A DNA stretch of 64,000 nt from the NCBI GenBank assembly GCA_949752735.1, contig OX457039.1, forward strand, positions 24,388,330 through 24,452,329. Reading direction: 5' to 3'. Positions 55,440 to 64,000 of this stretch are shown piece after piece. The stretch comes from Lumbricus terrestris. Lineage: Eukaryota; Annelida; Clitellata; Crassiclitellata; Lumbricidae. Within the stretch, counting starts at the first letter, position 1. Each line of letters starts with the position of its first letter. Under the pieces are notes generated by a model that worked only from the letters and a program-made list of their open reading frames with translations, was not told where the DNA came from and did no database searches. The position numbers and the translations under genes were made by a program.

Positions 55440-57005
55440 TCATCACCACTTTTGATTGAATTAATTTTTATTTATTTTTTATTTTATATTTTATTTTATT
55501 TATTTATTTTTCCTCAACCAAAACAACAAACAAACATGATACAATTATGGCATTGAATAATACATTAACATAAATTTGGTGAAGAAGGGGAGACCCAGAA
55601 GGGATAGAAAATCCCGCTAATAGGGCCACCCATAATTCATGTAAAATATAAAAGAAAAACATGACAGAACATTCAATTGTAGGAATAAAAAAATGATGAG
55701 GTAGAGAGAAAAAAATTATTATTAAGCAATCGACATTTCTGTATATAACGAGAAAAACAACTCTTAACTAATGACTTAACTAAAGACTTAACTAAGGGCT
55801 TGGCGAAACCACTGAGCAGAAACCATAGCCATTACATATCAGGAAGTGTTTTAAGTAGATAAAGGCGAAGTGCATGCTTAAATAATCTTGTGTTAGGTAG
55901 GGAATGAAGATATGTAGGGAGAGAGTTCCAACATTGGGAGCCAGTATATTGTATAGAGAACCGACGAGTGTTAGTATGTGCGTAGGGAAGGTCATAAACA
56001 GTTAATTTTCTAGTTGAATAAGAGTGGCGATCAGAGGTAAGGTTAAAGAAATCATTAAATACAAGGGGTAATAAGCCATGGTTATAACGGTACATAAACT
56101 CTCCTATTTGCAAGTGCCTAATTTGATCGATCTTTAATAATCCAAATTCCTTGAAATACAGAGCGGTGTGGGCTCGGCGAGGAATATTAGCTATAAAACG
56201 GATTGCATATTTTTGAAGGGTGACTAGTCTGATAAAATTAGATTTGTAAGTAGACGTCCAAATTAAATCACAGTATGTTAAATAAGGATAAATAAGAGAA
56301 TAGTATAGCATAGACCGGATAGAGACAGGAATCGGTTTAGATGAGCGAAATAGCACACCAACAGTCTTAGCAATTTTGCTAGAGATATTATTGATGTGTT
56401 CCTTCCAATTTAGATGCTGGTCAATGTATACGCCCAAAAATTTTGTGGATGTTACTTGGGTGATAGGAGTCCCTTCAATAAGTAGAATAGGAAGTTCATT
56501 GGGATATTTTTCTTATGGGCTCTGAAGAGGATGTAGTTGGTTTTATCCAAATTTAGAGTTAGTTTATTAGATCGAAACAAATCAACGACTCGGTGAAGCT
56601 CAGAATTAACAGTGTTGAATAGGGTATCATTACGTATCAATAGATTTATCAGAATGAAATAAGTTAGAATCATCAGCAAATAGCACAAAATACATAGAAG
56701 GCGATACATTGGGTAAATCATTAATATAGATTAAAAATAAAAGAGGTCCAAGATTAGATCCTTGAGGGACACCGTGAGAAATGAGTTGTAGATCAGAAGT
56801 ACAATTGTTAACAGAAACCAGTTGAAAACGATTTTCAAGATAGCTAACAAACCATTGTAATTGTGTCCCTCTAATTCCATAGTTATAAAGTTTTTTGATC
56901 AAAATATGATGATTTACAGAATCAAAGGCTTTAGCTACATCAAGGAAGATACCAAGGGAGTATTCGTTATTTTCAATTGCATTAGAGATTTTGTCTTGTA
57001 TGCTT
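55440..57005 (-). pseudogene. CR1/Jockey-group LINE (RT palm to tail)
   Basis: The minus strand gives GIRGTQLQWFVSYLENRFQL, HGVPQGSNLGPLLFLIYIND and FVLFADDSNLFHSD. After frame changes come NKLTLNLDKTNYILFRAHKK and FLGVYIDQHLNWKEHI, then ICNP-type C-terminal sequence FSIQYTGSQCWNSLPTYLHS. The 3' UTR holds GCGGGATTTTCTATCCC, and the tail is A/T-rich at 55440-55500. It is a close relative of 40865-42950 and 11935-14705. Confidence 0.9.
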
Positions 57006-57189
57006 AGACTTTTAAGACTGGTGATGACGGGACACCACCGTCACAATAGAAAGTTAGCCTACGCCTGCTGCTTACATTGTAATATAATAATTATGTACTG
57101 CCTTAAAAATATATATTGTGATAATAGTTACTGTAATATTGTATCGCAGTTGGCCGTTGTAGTCTCTACCTCTTATTTTTTTTGTTAGC

Positions 57190-57415
57190 GCTTCATGTCG
57201 TCGTTCCTCCGTACGGTACTGAAGCGCTTCACCTGAAGCGCTTCACATTTCACCCGAAGCGCTTCACCTCGCAACCTCCCACGCACTGAAGCGCTTCACA
57301 TGAAGCGATTCACGCTTCACCTGAAGCGCTTCACGTCGCCGCCTCCCCCGCACTGAAACGCTTCACCTGAAGCGCTGCACGTTCAGCTGAAGCGCTTCAC
57401 TCGTAGTGTCTCTAT
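57190..57415. repeat. Palindrome array of TGAAGCGCTTCA
   Basis: Six exact and several near copies of GAAGCGCTTC occur within about 210 bp, in a larger period of about 75-80 bp marked by CCTCCC.CGCACTGAA. Each unit is self-complementary. Confidence 0.9.
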
Positions 57416-57439
57416 ATATAAGGAGCTCTTCTTCGCCAG

Positions 57440-57660
57440 TCAAGGAACTGAACTGGCTCGCTTGGCTACACCGGTAAGGTCGAAGGCCGCGCGTCTGTAC
57501 GCAATTCACTCTGTGAAAGAGCGTGTGGGCCGCGGTTCGATTCCCGAAGGTGGCTATTTCAGAGATTCAAAAATCACGGTCCGTCCACGGGGACCTAAAT
57601 GACGTGGCGACGCTAATCATCTTCGATATGGTAGTGTCGTTAAACATGTAACAACAACAG
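57440..57660 (+). mobile_element. tRNA-derived SINE, second type
   Basis: TGGCTACACCGG (box A) and GGTTCGATTCC (box B) are about 75 bp apart, too far for a plain tRNA. A body with CACGGTCCGTCCACGGGGAC and a short tail ACAACAACAG follow. It is different from the SINE at 52575-52742. Confidence 0.65.
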
Positions 57661-58254
57661 CTATGCGATACGTGTCTTTATTGTTTACTAGCTGGCGTTG
57701 CCCGGGAAATTTAGGATTCGATCCGGTCCCGGCCACAACCCACCAGTGCCACCACACCACACCCCCACCCACCCCGTCCCCAACCCCGATCCCCACCGGC
57801 CTAGTTGTGCGCCTAGTCTTGTTCAACGCAATGCGCTCTGCCTGGATTAAATGAGGCAGCGTTACACATAGTAACGACGTATTATAGGTCTCATGGCCCT
57901 TTTGATTGCGCCATTTTGATTGCGCCCTGTTGATAATGAACCTCTCGCAGGACCTTTTGCATTGGGAATGCTTATGAAGGTACACCCTGCTGGATGCACT
58001 TTATAAACGCTTAAAAGCAATACAATATGTAGGTTTGTACTTGTTGCATTGTAGGTCGGACTATGCATTGAGAACTGAGAAAGTCGTAGAAATATTTGGT
58101 CAAAAACCTGAATGGAGGCATTACTTATCACCCTCTCCTAAATCCTGGACCTTCCGCTGCCAAAGTGGACTCTGCGGATTGTCACTGTAATTGATTAGAC
58201 GAAGACAGCATGCAGAGGGAGACGAGCTAATGAAGTTGGTAATAACGATGCGCT
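57661..58254. other. FGFR intron stretch, no gene seen
   Basis: It contains a C-rich CACCACACC/CCCACCC run at about 57740-57800 and otherwise unremarkable sequence. No coding segment is supported. Confidence 0.4.
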
Positions 58255-58264
58255 GTCTACGATG

Positions 58265-58861
58265 GTTCCACGACAACTGGTCTACCGACAACTCGTCTCC
58301 GGACAATTGGTCTAACGACAATTGGTCTACAGACGAATAGTATTGATGAAATAGAAGCTGGATTTATGAATTTTTTTTAGCTTAAATGGAAGCTGGATTG
58401 ATGATTTTATTCATGTATTTCGACATGCTTCCAGCTTCCACTTCAGATCTAAAAATACCTTCACCCAGCTTCTATTTCTAACCCGTTATTTTCGTCAATC
58501 CGGTTTCTATTTCAGATGTAAAAAATACCCTCATCCAGCTTCCATTACTTAAGCGTTTTTTTTCATCAATCCAGCTTCTATTTCAGATCAAGAAATACTT
58601 TCATCCAGATTTTATTTCTCATACGTTATTTTCGTCATTCCAGCTTCTATTTCACCTGTAAAAGAGCCATCATCCAGATTCCATTTCTCTTGCGTTTTTT
58701 CATCAATCCAACCTCCATTTAATTTCACCTGTAAAAACTTTCATCCAGCTTCCATTACTCAAGCTCTGGACCAGTTGTCTGTAGACCAGTTGTCGTAGAC
58801 GAATTGTCCGGGGACCACTTGTCGTTAGACGAGTTGTCGGTAGACGAGTTGTCGTGACACC
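58265..58861. mobile_element. Foldback element with minisatellite core, TSD GTCTACGATG
   Basis: Each arm holds several GACAACTNGTCTA-type repeats: the left starts GGTTCCACGACAACTGGTCT, and the reversed right starts GGTGTCACGACAACTCGTCT. GTCTACGATG is duplicated at 58255-58264 and 58862-58871. The core is a roughly 75-bp tandem repeat (CATCCAGCTTCTATTTCA...). The same core reappears inverted at 63500-64000. Confidence 0.8.
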
Positions 58862-59084
58862 GTCTACGATGATGTACACACCGTCGACGTAAAGGGACGC
58901 GGGTCAAGTTGGCTGTAAGGCGAGATGGATTTTGAGCTTTAAAATTACAATACGTGGCAGAGAAACTGCCTAATAAGGAAGTTTATCGATGAGCATTGAG
59001 CAAGCTTTTATTCTGATCCATGCTTAATCAACTCATGCTGTACAAATCATAGACACGAGATTTTGAAGTGTGGGTCTGCTGGGG

Positions 59085-59165
59085 ACAAGAGAGCGAGGCA
59101 AGAGAGCGGGGCAAGAGAGCGGGGCAAGAGGGCGGGGCAAGTTGGCAGACACAATCAACTTTGCC
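59085..59165 (+). repeat. GAGCGGGGCAA tandem repeat
   Basis: Four to five copies of AGAGAGCGGGGCAAG resemble the pogo-like terminus at 30034. A GGCAACTTGCCCC piece at about 59938 might be its partner. The rest of 59166-59999 shows no gene. A complete element is not demonstrated. Confidence 0.45.
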
Positions 59166-59999
59166 CCGAATTAGAAAAATAATTTTGTTTTTGTTTTTGA
59201 TTATTGTTTGGTCTAGCTATTGATACATAAAGGTGATTTGTTTTGAAATCGGTTTACTCTATGTTGCATATAGCTACATAGGGCTACATGGAAAGGGTAC
59301 TGCTCCAGCCGTGATTTAAAATATTGTTCTTTCCATATAGCCTACAAATTTTAGAAATATATAATGATGTTTTTCTCATTTATCTCTTGGAGTCGTCAAA
59401 AATGATAGCCTACTATGATTTGAAATTACAAACGAAAAACCGATCATGGACAAGACAAAAATTGTTCATTGGCTGTTTCAATCACAACGATCGTCGATCG
59501 ACGAAGTAAAAGCGGATAACTTTAATCAACCACTATGTTTTAATTTTCCATTATTAAAAATAACATTTGTGTCGTTTTGTTTTATCTTCATCTTATCCCT
59601 AGCAGGCGCAGAGGCGCCGTTAGGCGTACGCACTTACGCAAGTGCGTGCAGCGCGGAAAGGCTAAAAAATAACGAATTGTAAATTAAAGCGTGAAATATT
59701 GTAAGCGATGAAATTCTATTGAATCGATTGAATTTTTATAATCCATAGAAATAGAATATAGAGTAGGAGCTATTCCGGTTGACTTTCAAATAATTCTGAT
59801 ATAGCCTAATTTTTGCAAACGTGCAAAACTACTTTTTACGGATTTTGTGCTGCTGTAAATAGGCAAATTGCCGAAAAATGCTAATTATGTCGGCATCGTC
59901 GTAGACGATCACGTGTGAGAAAACTGATTTATTTGGCAACTTGCCCCATGCAGTACGTCCCTCTATCACGATGACAATTAAGAGACCGAATAGACCTAC

Positions 60000-60144
60000 C
60001 TCCTGTGTAGACAGTTAGCCAAGCATTTTCGTGCGAATGTCCGACGTTGTTTCCGATGAGACAGGAATACCACCCTGTCGACGACAGACTCACGTTCGTC
60101 AGAATCAACACTTCCGGTTCATTGATGTCCACTCCATCACTCGA
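60000..60144 (-). CDS. FGFR: FGFR exon: C-terminal half of Ig domain 3
   Basis: The exon is 145 bp, with acceptor tgtgtttgcgttaag and donor GGAG|gtaggt. It reads SSDGVDINEPEVLILTNVSL, then STGWYSCLIGNNVGHSHENA + WLTVYTG. The Y-x-C of the Ig fold and the N-V-S/AWLTV string correspond to the FGFR IIIc-type exon, which is also 145 bp in vertebrates as I recall. It starts in phase 0 and gives one base to the transmembrane exon (Glu codon). This part of the receptor sets ligand specificity in vertebrates. Confidence 0.9.
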
Positions 60145-60299
60145 CTTAACGCAAACACACGCGCACACACACACATCATAATAAATATTCAAAATAGTGC
60201 ATCACGTGCATGTGCGCGCGTGTAGCATCTAATGAATTAAACTGATTAGTCGTCCATTCAGTAGGAAATGTGATGCGTTATAGAAGCGTGAAAGTGAAG

Positions 60300-60400
60300 T
60301 TGACGGACGTTCATTCACTCAGAATCAACACATGCGCGTCCCGTTCATAGCAGCAGCTCGCCACGTACTCCATCAATCAACTTAACTTAGACACGTACAT
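60300..60400 (-). pseudogene. Possible decayed duplicate of the Ig3 exon
   Basis: Reading the minus strand, landmarks of the functional exon recur in order about 250 bp upstream: CGTGT..GTTAAGT (acceptor region), TGATGGAGT, ATGAAC.GGA and TGTTGATTCTGA. Beyond that the match fades, and an in-frame TGA follows GELLL. There is no good donor. It may be a remnant of a IIIb/IIIc-like alternative exon, or chance similarity over about 100 bp. Confidence 0.4.
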
Positions 60401-60519
60401 TATAATTTGCGTCCACAGAAGTCTTCAGAAAATGTCTAACAGAGGACTGCATATTGCAACGTGCATCAGCAAGTCAGCATGACCCAGCAGGCACTCAAGC
60501 AGGATAATCTAAAGCCATA

Positions 60520-60720
60520 GGCGCAACCACGTCCTAAAAGTTGGGGGACCTAATGGAAGGTCTGAATAGGAGTAATAATAGCGAGCGCGAAACGCGCGAA
60601 GTCGCGATTGCCGAAGGCTCCCCCATACCCTCTAACGATTAGGGGGTATGGGGAAGCGTCGTAACCTCCCCAGTGGGGTCTGGGGCGGAGCCCCGGAAAC
60701 TGACGCAATTTTGAGCACTT
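60520..60720. mobile_element. hAT/Harbinger-type element terminus
   Basis: CATAGGCGCAACCACGTCC, then GGGGTATGG and GGGGTCTGGGGCGGAGCCCC, are typical subterminal blocks of DNA transposons. A relative lies near 11335-11395 (GGGCGCAACCAGAAAATTTT). The second end is not identified. The stretch to 61281 shows no further gene. Confidence 0.4.
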
Positions 60721-61281
60721 GATGCCAAATCGAGTGCATTTGGGGTTAAATTTTACCTGGAAATTTGCAACGATGATATCGAAATAGAAGTACCTAAACC
60801 ACTTCGATTTGTGAAAGTCTAAATGTAAATCAGTCAATCAATCACTTAATGAGCCATAGGGATTGACATTTGGCATTGCTTACAAATTAATGAATGGTAC
60901 AGCTTCTGAGGATGCAAAGCTTATCCTAAATGGACAGAAGTCATATACCAAAATTTAATGTTAATTGATTTTTAATGTACACATAAATTAAGACACCTCT
61001 TTGCCATTACGATTATAATAAGCAGGATTTCTGTCCCTTTTTCCGGTTAGATGGAAATGAACTCGTGATTCTCATTCTTTGGTTCCAGTACTGTGTCGTA
61101 ATTTAATTTATGTCTCCTCTCCTTGGTTGCTTAAATTTTTTAGTAACAAGAGCTTGAAAAATGCAAAGCTGGAAGTTAAGAATACGGGTATTTTTTCAAA
61201 GAGCCTACTTATGCAAATTTCTCAGTTTAATTTTGTGTATAATTTTTAATACGAATAGTTTTCGTAGAAATTCACACTTAC

Positions 61282-61339
61282 CAATTATTTCACATGCAAT
61301 CTGTGAGACGCCAACACTGTCGTCGGGGTAAGATGTCGG
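61282..61339 (-). CDS. Candidate FGFR exon: first strand of Ig3
   Basis: The exon is 58 bp between acceptor tttagtcctgcatgtag and donor AATTG|gtaagt, both good. It reads PTSYPDDSVGVSQIACEIIG, resembling the V-G-x-x-x-x-x-C opening of an Ig domain. It ends in phase 1, whereas the exon at 60144 starts in phase 0. A further small exon with the Ig tryptophan would be needed between them and was not found. It may therefore be a chance ORF with splice-like borders. Confidence 0.35.
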
Positions 61340-61656
61340 CTACATGCAGGACTAAAATGCTCTTGACTCAGACTTTACGCTAAGAAGTTATATACGTTCT
61401 TAATATGTCAATCTGTATTGAAAAGGCTATTAGCAGCAGTCGGTGGTGAAAGTTGGGAGGGATCGTCCCAACTTGCAATGTTCCCTCTAAGGTTTACCGG
61501 TGGTTGTGCAAAATTGGAATTTCTTGCGCTGTTGCGCAACAATTTACAGTTTCTTTTTTTGCACAATTTTGCGGCAGAAAGGAAACAATCAAACACAAAT
61601 TCAACACAAAAGAATAATTAAATAATTATCCAGAAACTGTGTTGTAAACATGCGTA

Positions 61657-61764
<108 letters not shown>

Positions 61765-61786
61765 TGCTTTGTGGGTCCTGCATATA

Positions 61787-63189
61787 CAGGGTGGCTCAAA
61801 AAAAAACGTACCACCGGGGAAAATGCGATATCTTCGCAGCCGATTGGGGTTTTTCTGCGAAAATTTCACAATTTGAAGGGGAATGAATATACAACAATCC
61901 CTGAAAGTTTCATTTGAAACTTTTCATGTTTGCAAAAGTTACAGCTGTTCAAACTTAAAATTTCGTTTTTTCAATTATCCGGAGAATCATGCTCCAATAC
62001 AAGTGATTTCATTAGGATGTTTGGCAAATTACCACACACACACATTGATGATGATGTCATACGACCTCACTATGAGCTGTAAAGAAGCTGTTTATGAAGC
62101 AATCTGCTGGTATTTGGTGATATTTTATAGATTAAGGTCTCAATTGGTGAACCCAAACAATGAACGTCATGGGCAAAGTTTCTGCAAAAGATAAAATGGG
62201 AACTCGGACTTTGCATGAACAGAGACTGAGACATCGCGTGATCATAGCAAAATACCCAGTGAAAAGTGGAGCCTGAGCACATTGAAGACTATCTGCAAAC
62301 ATGTTTATGTAACGAAGATCAGATGTCGGAAGAGAGGCAGGAAGTGGTCGCTTGATCTGACGGAAAAAGCGCGATTTTCACGAAATTCGCTTGGTAATCG
62401 AAAGGTCAAGTTTGCAAAGCAAATCGTGGTTTCGGCATCAGATATGCCGGCGTGTGTTGCGGCTGCAAGAAAAGACTGCAATTAATCCCATTCAGTAGGT
62501 TAGATGTCAAACTCATCATTGAACTCGCTTACCCAGACTCATTGAAGACCAGGTATGCTCTAACATCTGGTTTTATTATGCAGCAGGACAGTGCGCCTGC
62601 TTGCTCGCACGGCAAGGTTGATTATGATGGCGCTACCTTATTGACATCAACTGAAGTAAATGCATTGGCAAAGATGATTTACAAACTCGCCAGACCTTAA
62701 CCCTCTTGTTTATCACGTCTGGGGAGCTATGCTGGAACGCTGCAAGACATTTAATCCCAAGTTGGAGAACATTGGCCAGCTGAAGCAAGTCTTGCTGCTA
62801 ATGTGGGGTCAGTTGCCGCAGGACCCGACCAACAAGGCCATACTAAGCTTCACAAAAAGAATTTGAGCTTGTGTTAAGGCAGAGAGTGGACACTCTCATT
62901 ATACCTTACAATAAACTGCAAAACCGAATGCTGAGGTCGTAGGGAAAAGTGATATCATATGACATGGAAATCTACAAGTGACGTAAATTTTCCGCGGATA
63001 TTTGAAAAAACGAAATTTTAAGTTTGAACAGCTGTAACTTTTGCAAACATGAAAAGTTTCAAATGAAACTTTCAGGGATTGTTGGAAATTCATTCTCCTA
63101 CAAATTGGGATATTTTCGCAGAAAAAGTTCAATCGGCGGCGAAGATATCGCATTTTCCCCGGTGGTACGTTTTTTTTTGAGCCACCCTG
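61787..63189 (+). mobile_element. Broken mariner-like transposon with 200-bp TIRs
   Basis: The ends CAGGGTGGCTCAAAAAAAAA are inverted and bounded by TA. Inverted arms are about 200 bp. A plus-strand transposase is recognisable in pieces across frames: a helix-turn-helix-like VTKIRCRKRGRKWSLDLTEK at 62310, and the third-catalytic-residue region NPLVYHVWGAMLERCKTFNP at 62705 with LPQDPTNKAILSFTKRI after it. Many stops and frameshifts are present. No intact catalytic triad is present. Confidence 0.88.
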
Positions 63190-63499
63190 TATGTCTCCCA
63201 AGTCATCACTTATAGAAATAATTAGCCTAGTAGTCCGCTGCAGATCTTTCATGCAGAAAGAACGAACTTCGTCCATGTTAACTGTAGGCCTAAGCCTATA
63301 CCGTCATGGGCGCCCGGATGCGAATTCGTAGAACATACATTGATACGGGTCCAAGGCTTTGACGACCCAATAGGAAAGCGAGTTATAAATAGCGTGACCT
63401 GATTTGTAACTTTCGTACGTGAGTAAGTAAATATATTCTAATAGTTGTTGGTCGCAAACAAGTATTATTGATGAAAAGAATTCTCGCAAAATAAATGTC

Positions 63500-64000
63500 G
63501 GATTCGTACAGACTCATTGTAACCTAAATTGGAACTGGATTGATAAAAATGTTCTAACTCACATTGGACATGGATTGACGAAAAATAATTATTGTTTTTA
63601 AAACATAAGTTGGATTGACAAAGAAATTATTTCAAGCTGGACTGATGAGACGAACTTTTTCATGAATGGAATCTGGATTGATGAAAAGTAAAAACGAATA
63701 CTCGAATGCTTGAGAAATAAAGCCTGGATAAAGGTTCTTTTACAGGTGAAATAGAAGCTGGATTTGTGAACTGAACGCTTCCTAAATGGAAGCTGGATGA
63801 AAGGTCTTTATAGGTGAAATGGAAGTTGGAGGAAGGTACTTTTACAGGTGAAATAGAAGCCCGATTAATGAATTGAACGCATAAGAAATTGAAGCTGGAT
63901 GATGCAATTAATAGGTTAAATCGAAGCTGGATTAACGAAGAACACGCTTAGAAAATAGAAGCAGAATAAAGGTGTTTTATACATGACAAAGAAGCTGGAT
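63500..64000 (-). repeat. Minisatellite core of foldback element, copy 2 (cut by window end)
   Basis: Units with ACAGGTGAAATAGAAGCTGG and ATTGATGAA are the inverse of the 58330-58760 core. The GACAACTNGTC arms are not reached, so this is either a partial copy or one whose arms lie beyond 64000. The stretch 63190-63499 shows no gene. Confidence 0.75.

Noticed and set aside
57447..57560. Functional tRNA gene
   Set aside because: Boxes A and B are about 75 bp apart, no cloverleaf is apparent and a SINE-like body and tail follow.

Overview
The window reads as a repeat-rich nuclear genome of an invertebrate animal. An echinoderm or another marine deuterostome is my best guess, inferred from the transposon mix (Mag/SURL-like Gypsy, CR1/L2-like LINEs, a THAP-domain P element, mariner, pogo and many hAT-type MITEs), from the very frequent TAGGCCTA palindrome, and from a spliced receptor gene. 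No bacterial-style operons, rRNA genes or CRISPR arrays are present.

One host gene can be followed across almost the whole window. It is a fibroblast growth factor receptor (FGFR) on the minus strand. Nine well-supported coding exons with consistent intron phases run from about 60.1 kb (third Ig domain) through 53.4 kb (transmembrane and juxtamembrane) and 51.7, 36.1, 32.9, 16.8, 4.1 and 2.3 kb to 0.7 kb (kinase C-lobe). Five exons have the same length as I recall for the vertebrate FGFR kinase exons (111, 123, 71, 138 and 106 bp). The kinase-insert exon is 129 bp longer. The 5' exons lie beyond 64 kb or were not recognised, and the last exon is uncertain.

Everything else is mobile or repetitive DNA lying in FGFR introns. 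2.4-16.8 kb: L2/CR1 LINE fragments, a GGAACA-rich array split by a mariner relic, LINE-in-LINE nesting with a 12-bp target duplication, and several hAT MITEs. 17.4-28.6 kb: a nested stack in which a Gypsy element sits in an older repeat, a P element sits in one Gypsy LTR, and a MITE sits in gag. 30-32.5 kb: a pogo-like transposon. 33.8-45.7 kb: a LINE carrying a long-TIR element, two further LINEs on the minus strand, and L2 fragments. 46.5-51.4 kb: two restriction-endonuclease-type (R4/Dong-like) LINEs in TAA microsatellites, one with an unbroken 989-codon ORF. 52-64 kb: SINEs, hAT elements, another LINE, a palindromic satellite, two copies of a minisatellite-bearing foldback element and a broken mariner.

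The host gene and its residents do not form one functional system. The notable points are the large FGFR introns, a possible dead duplicate of an Ig exon, the elongated kinase insert, and the fact that many element boundaries can be read exactly from target-site duplications.
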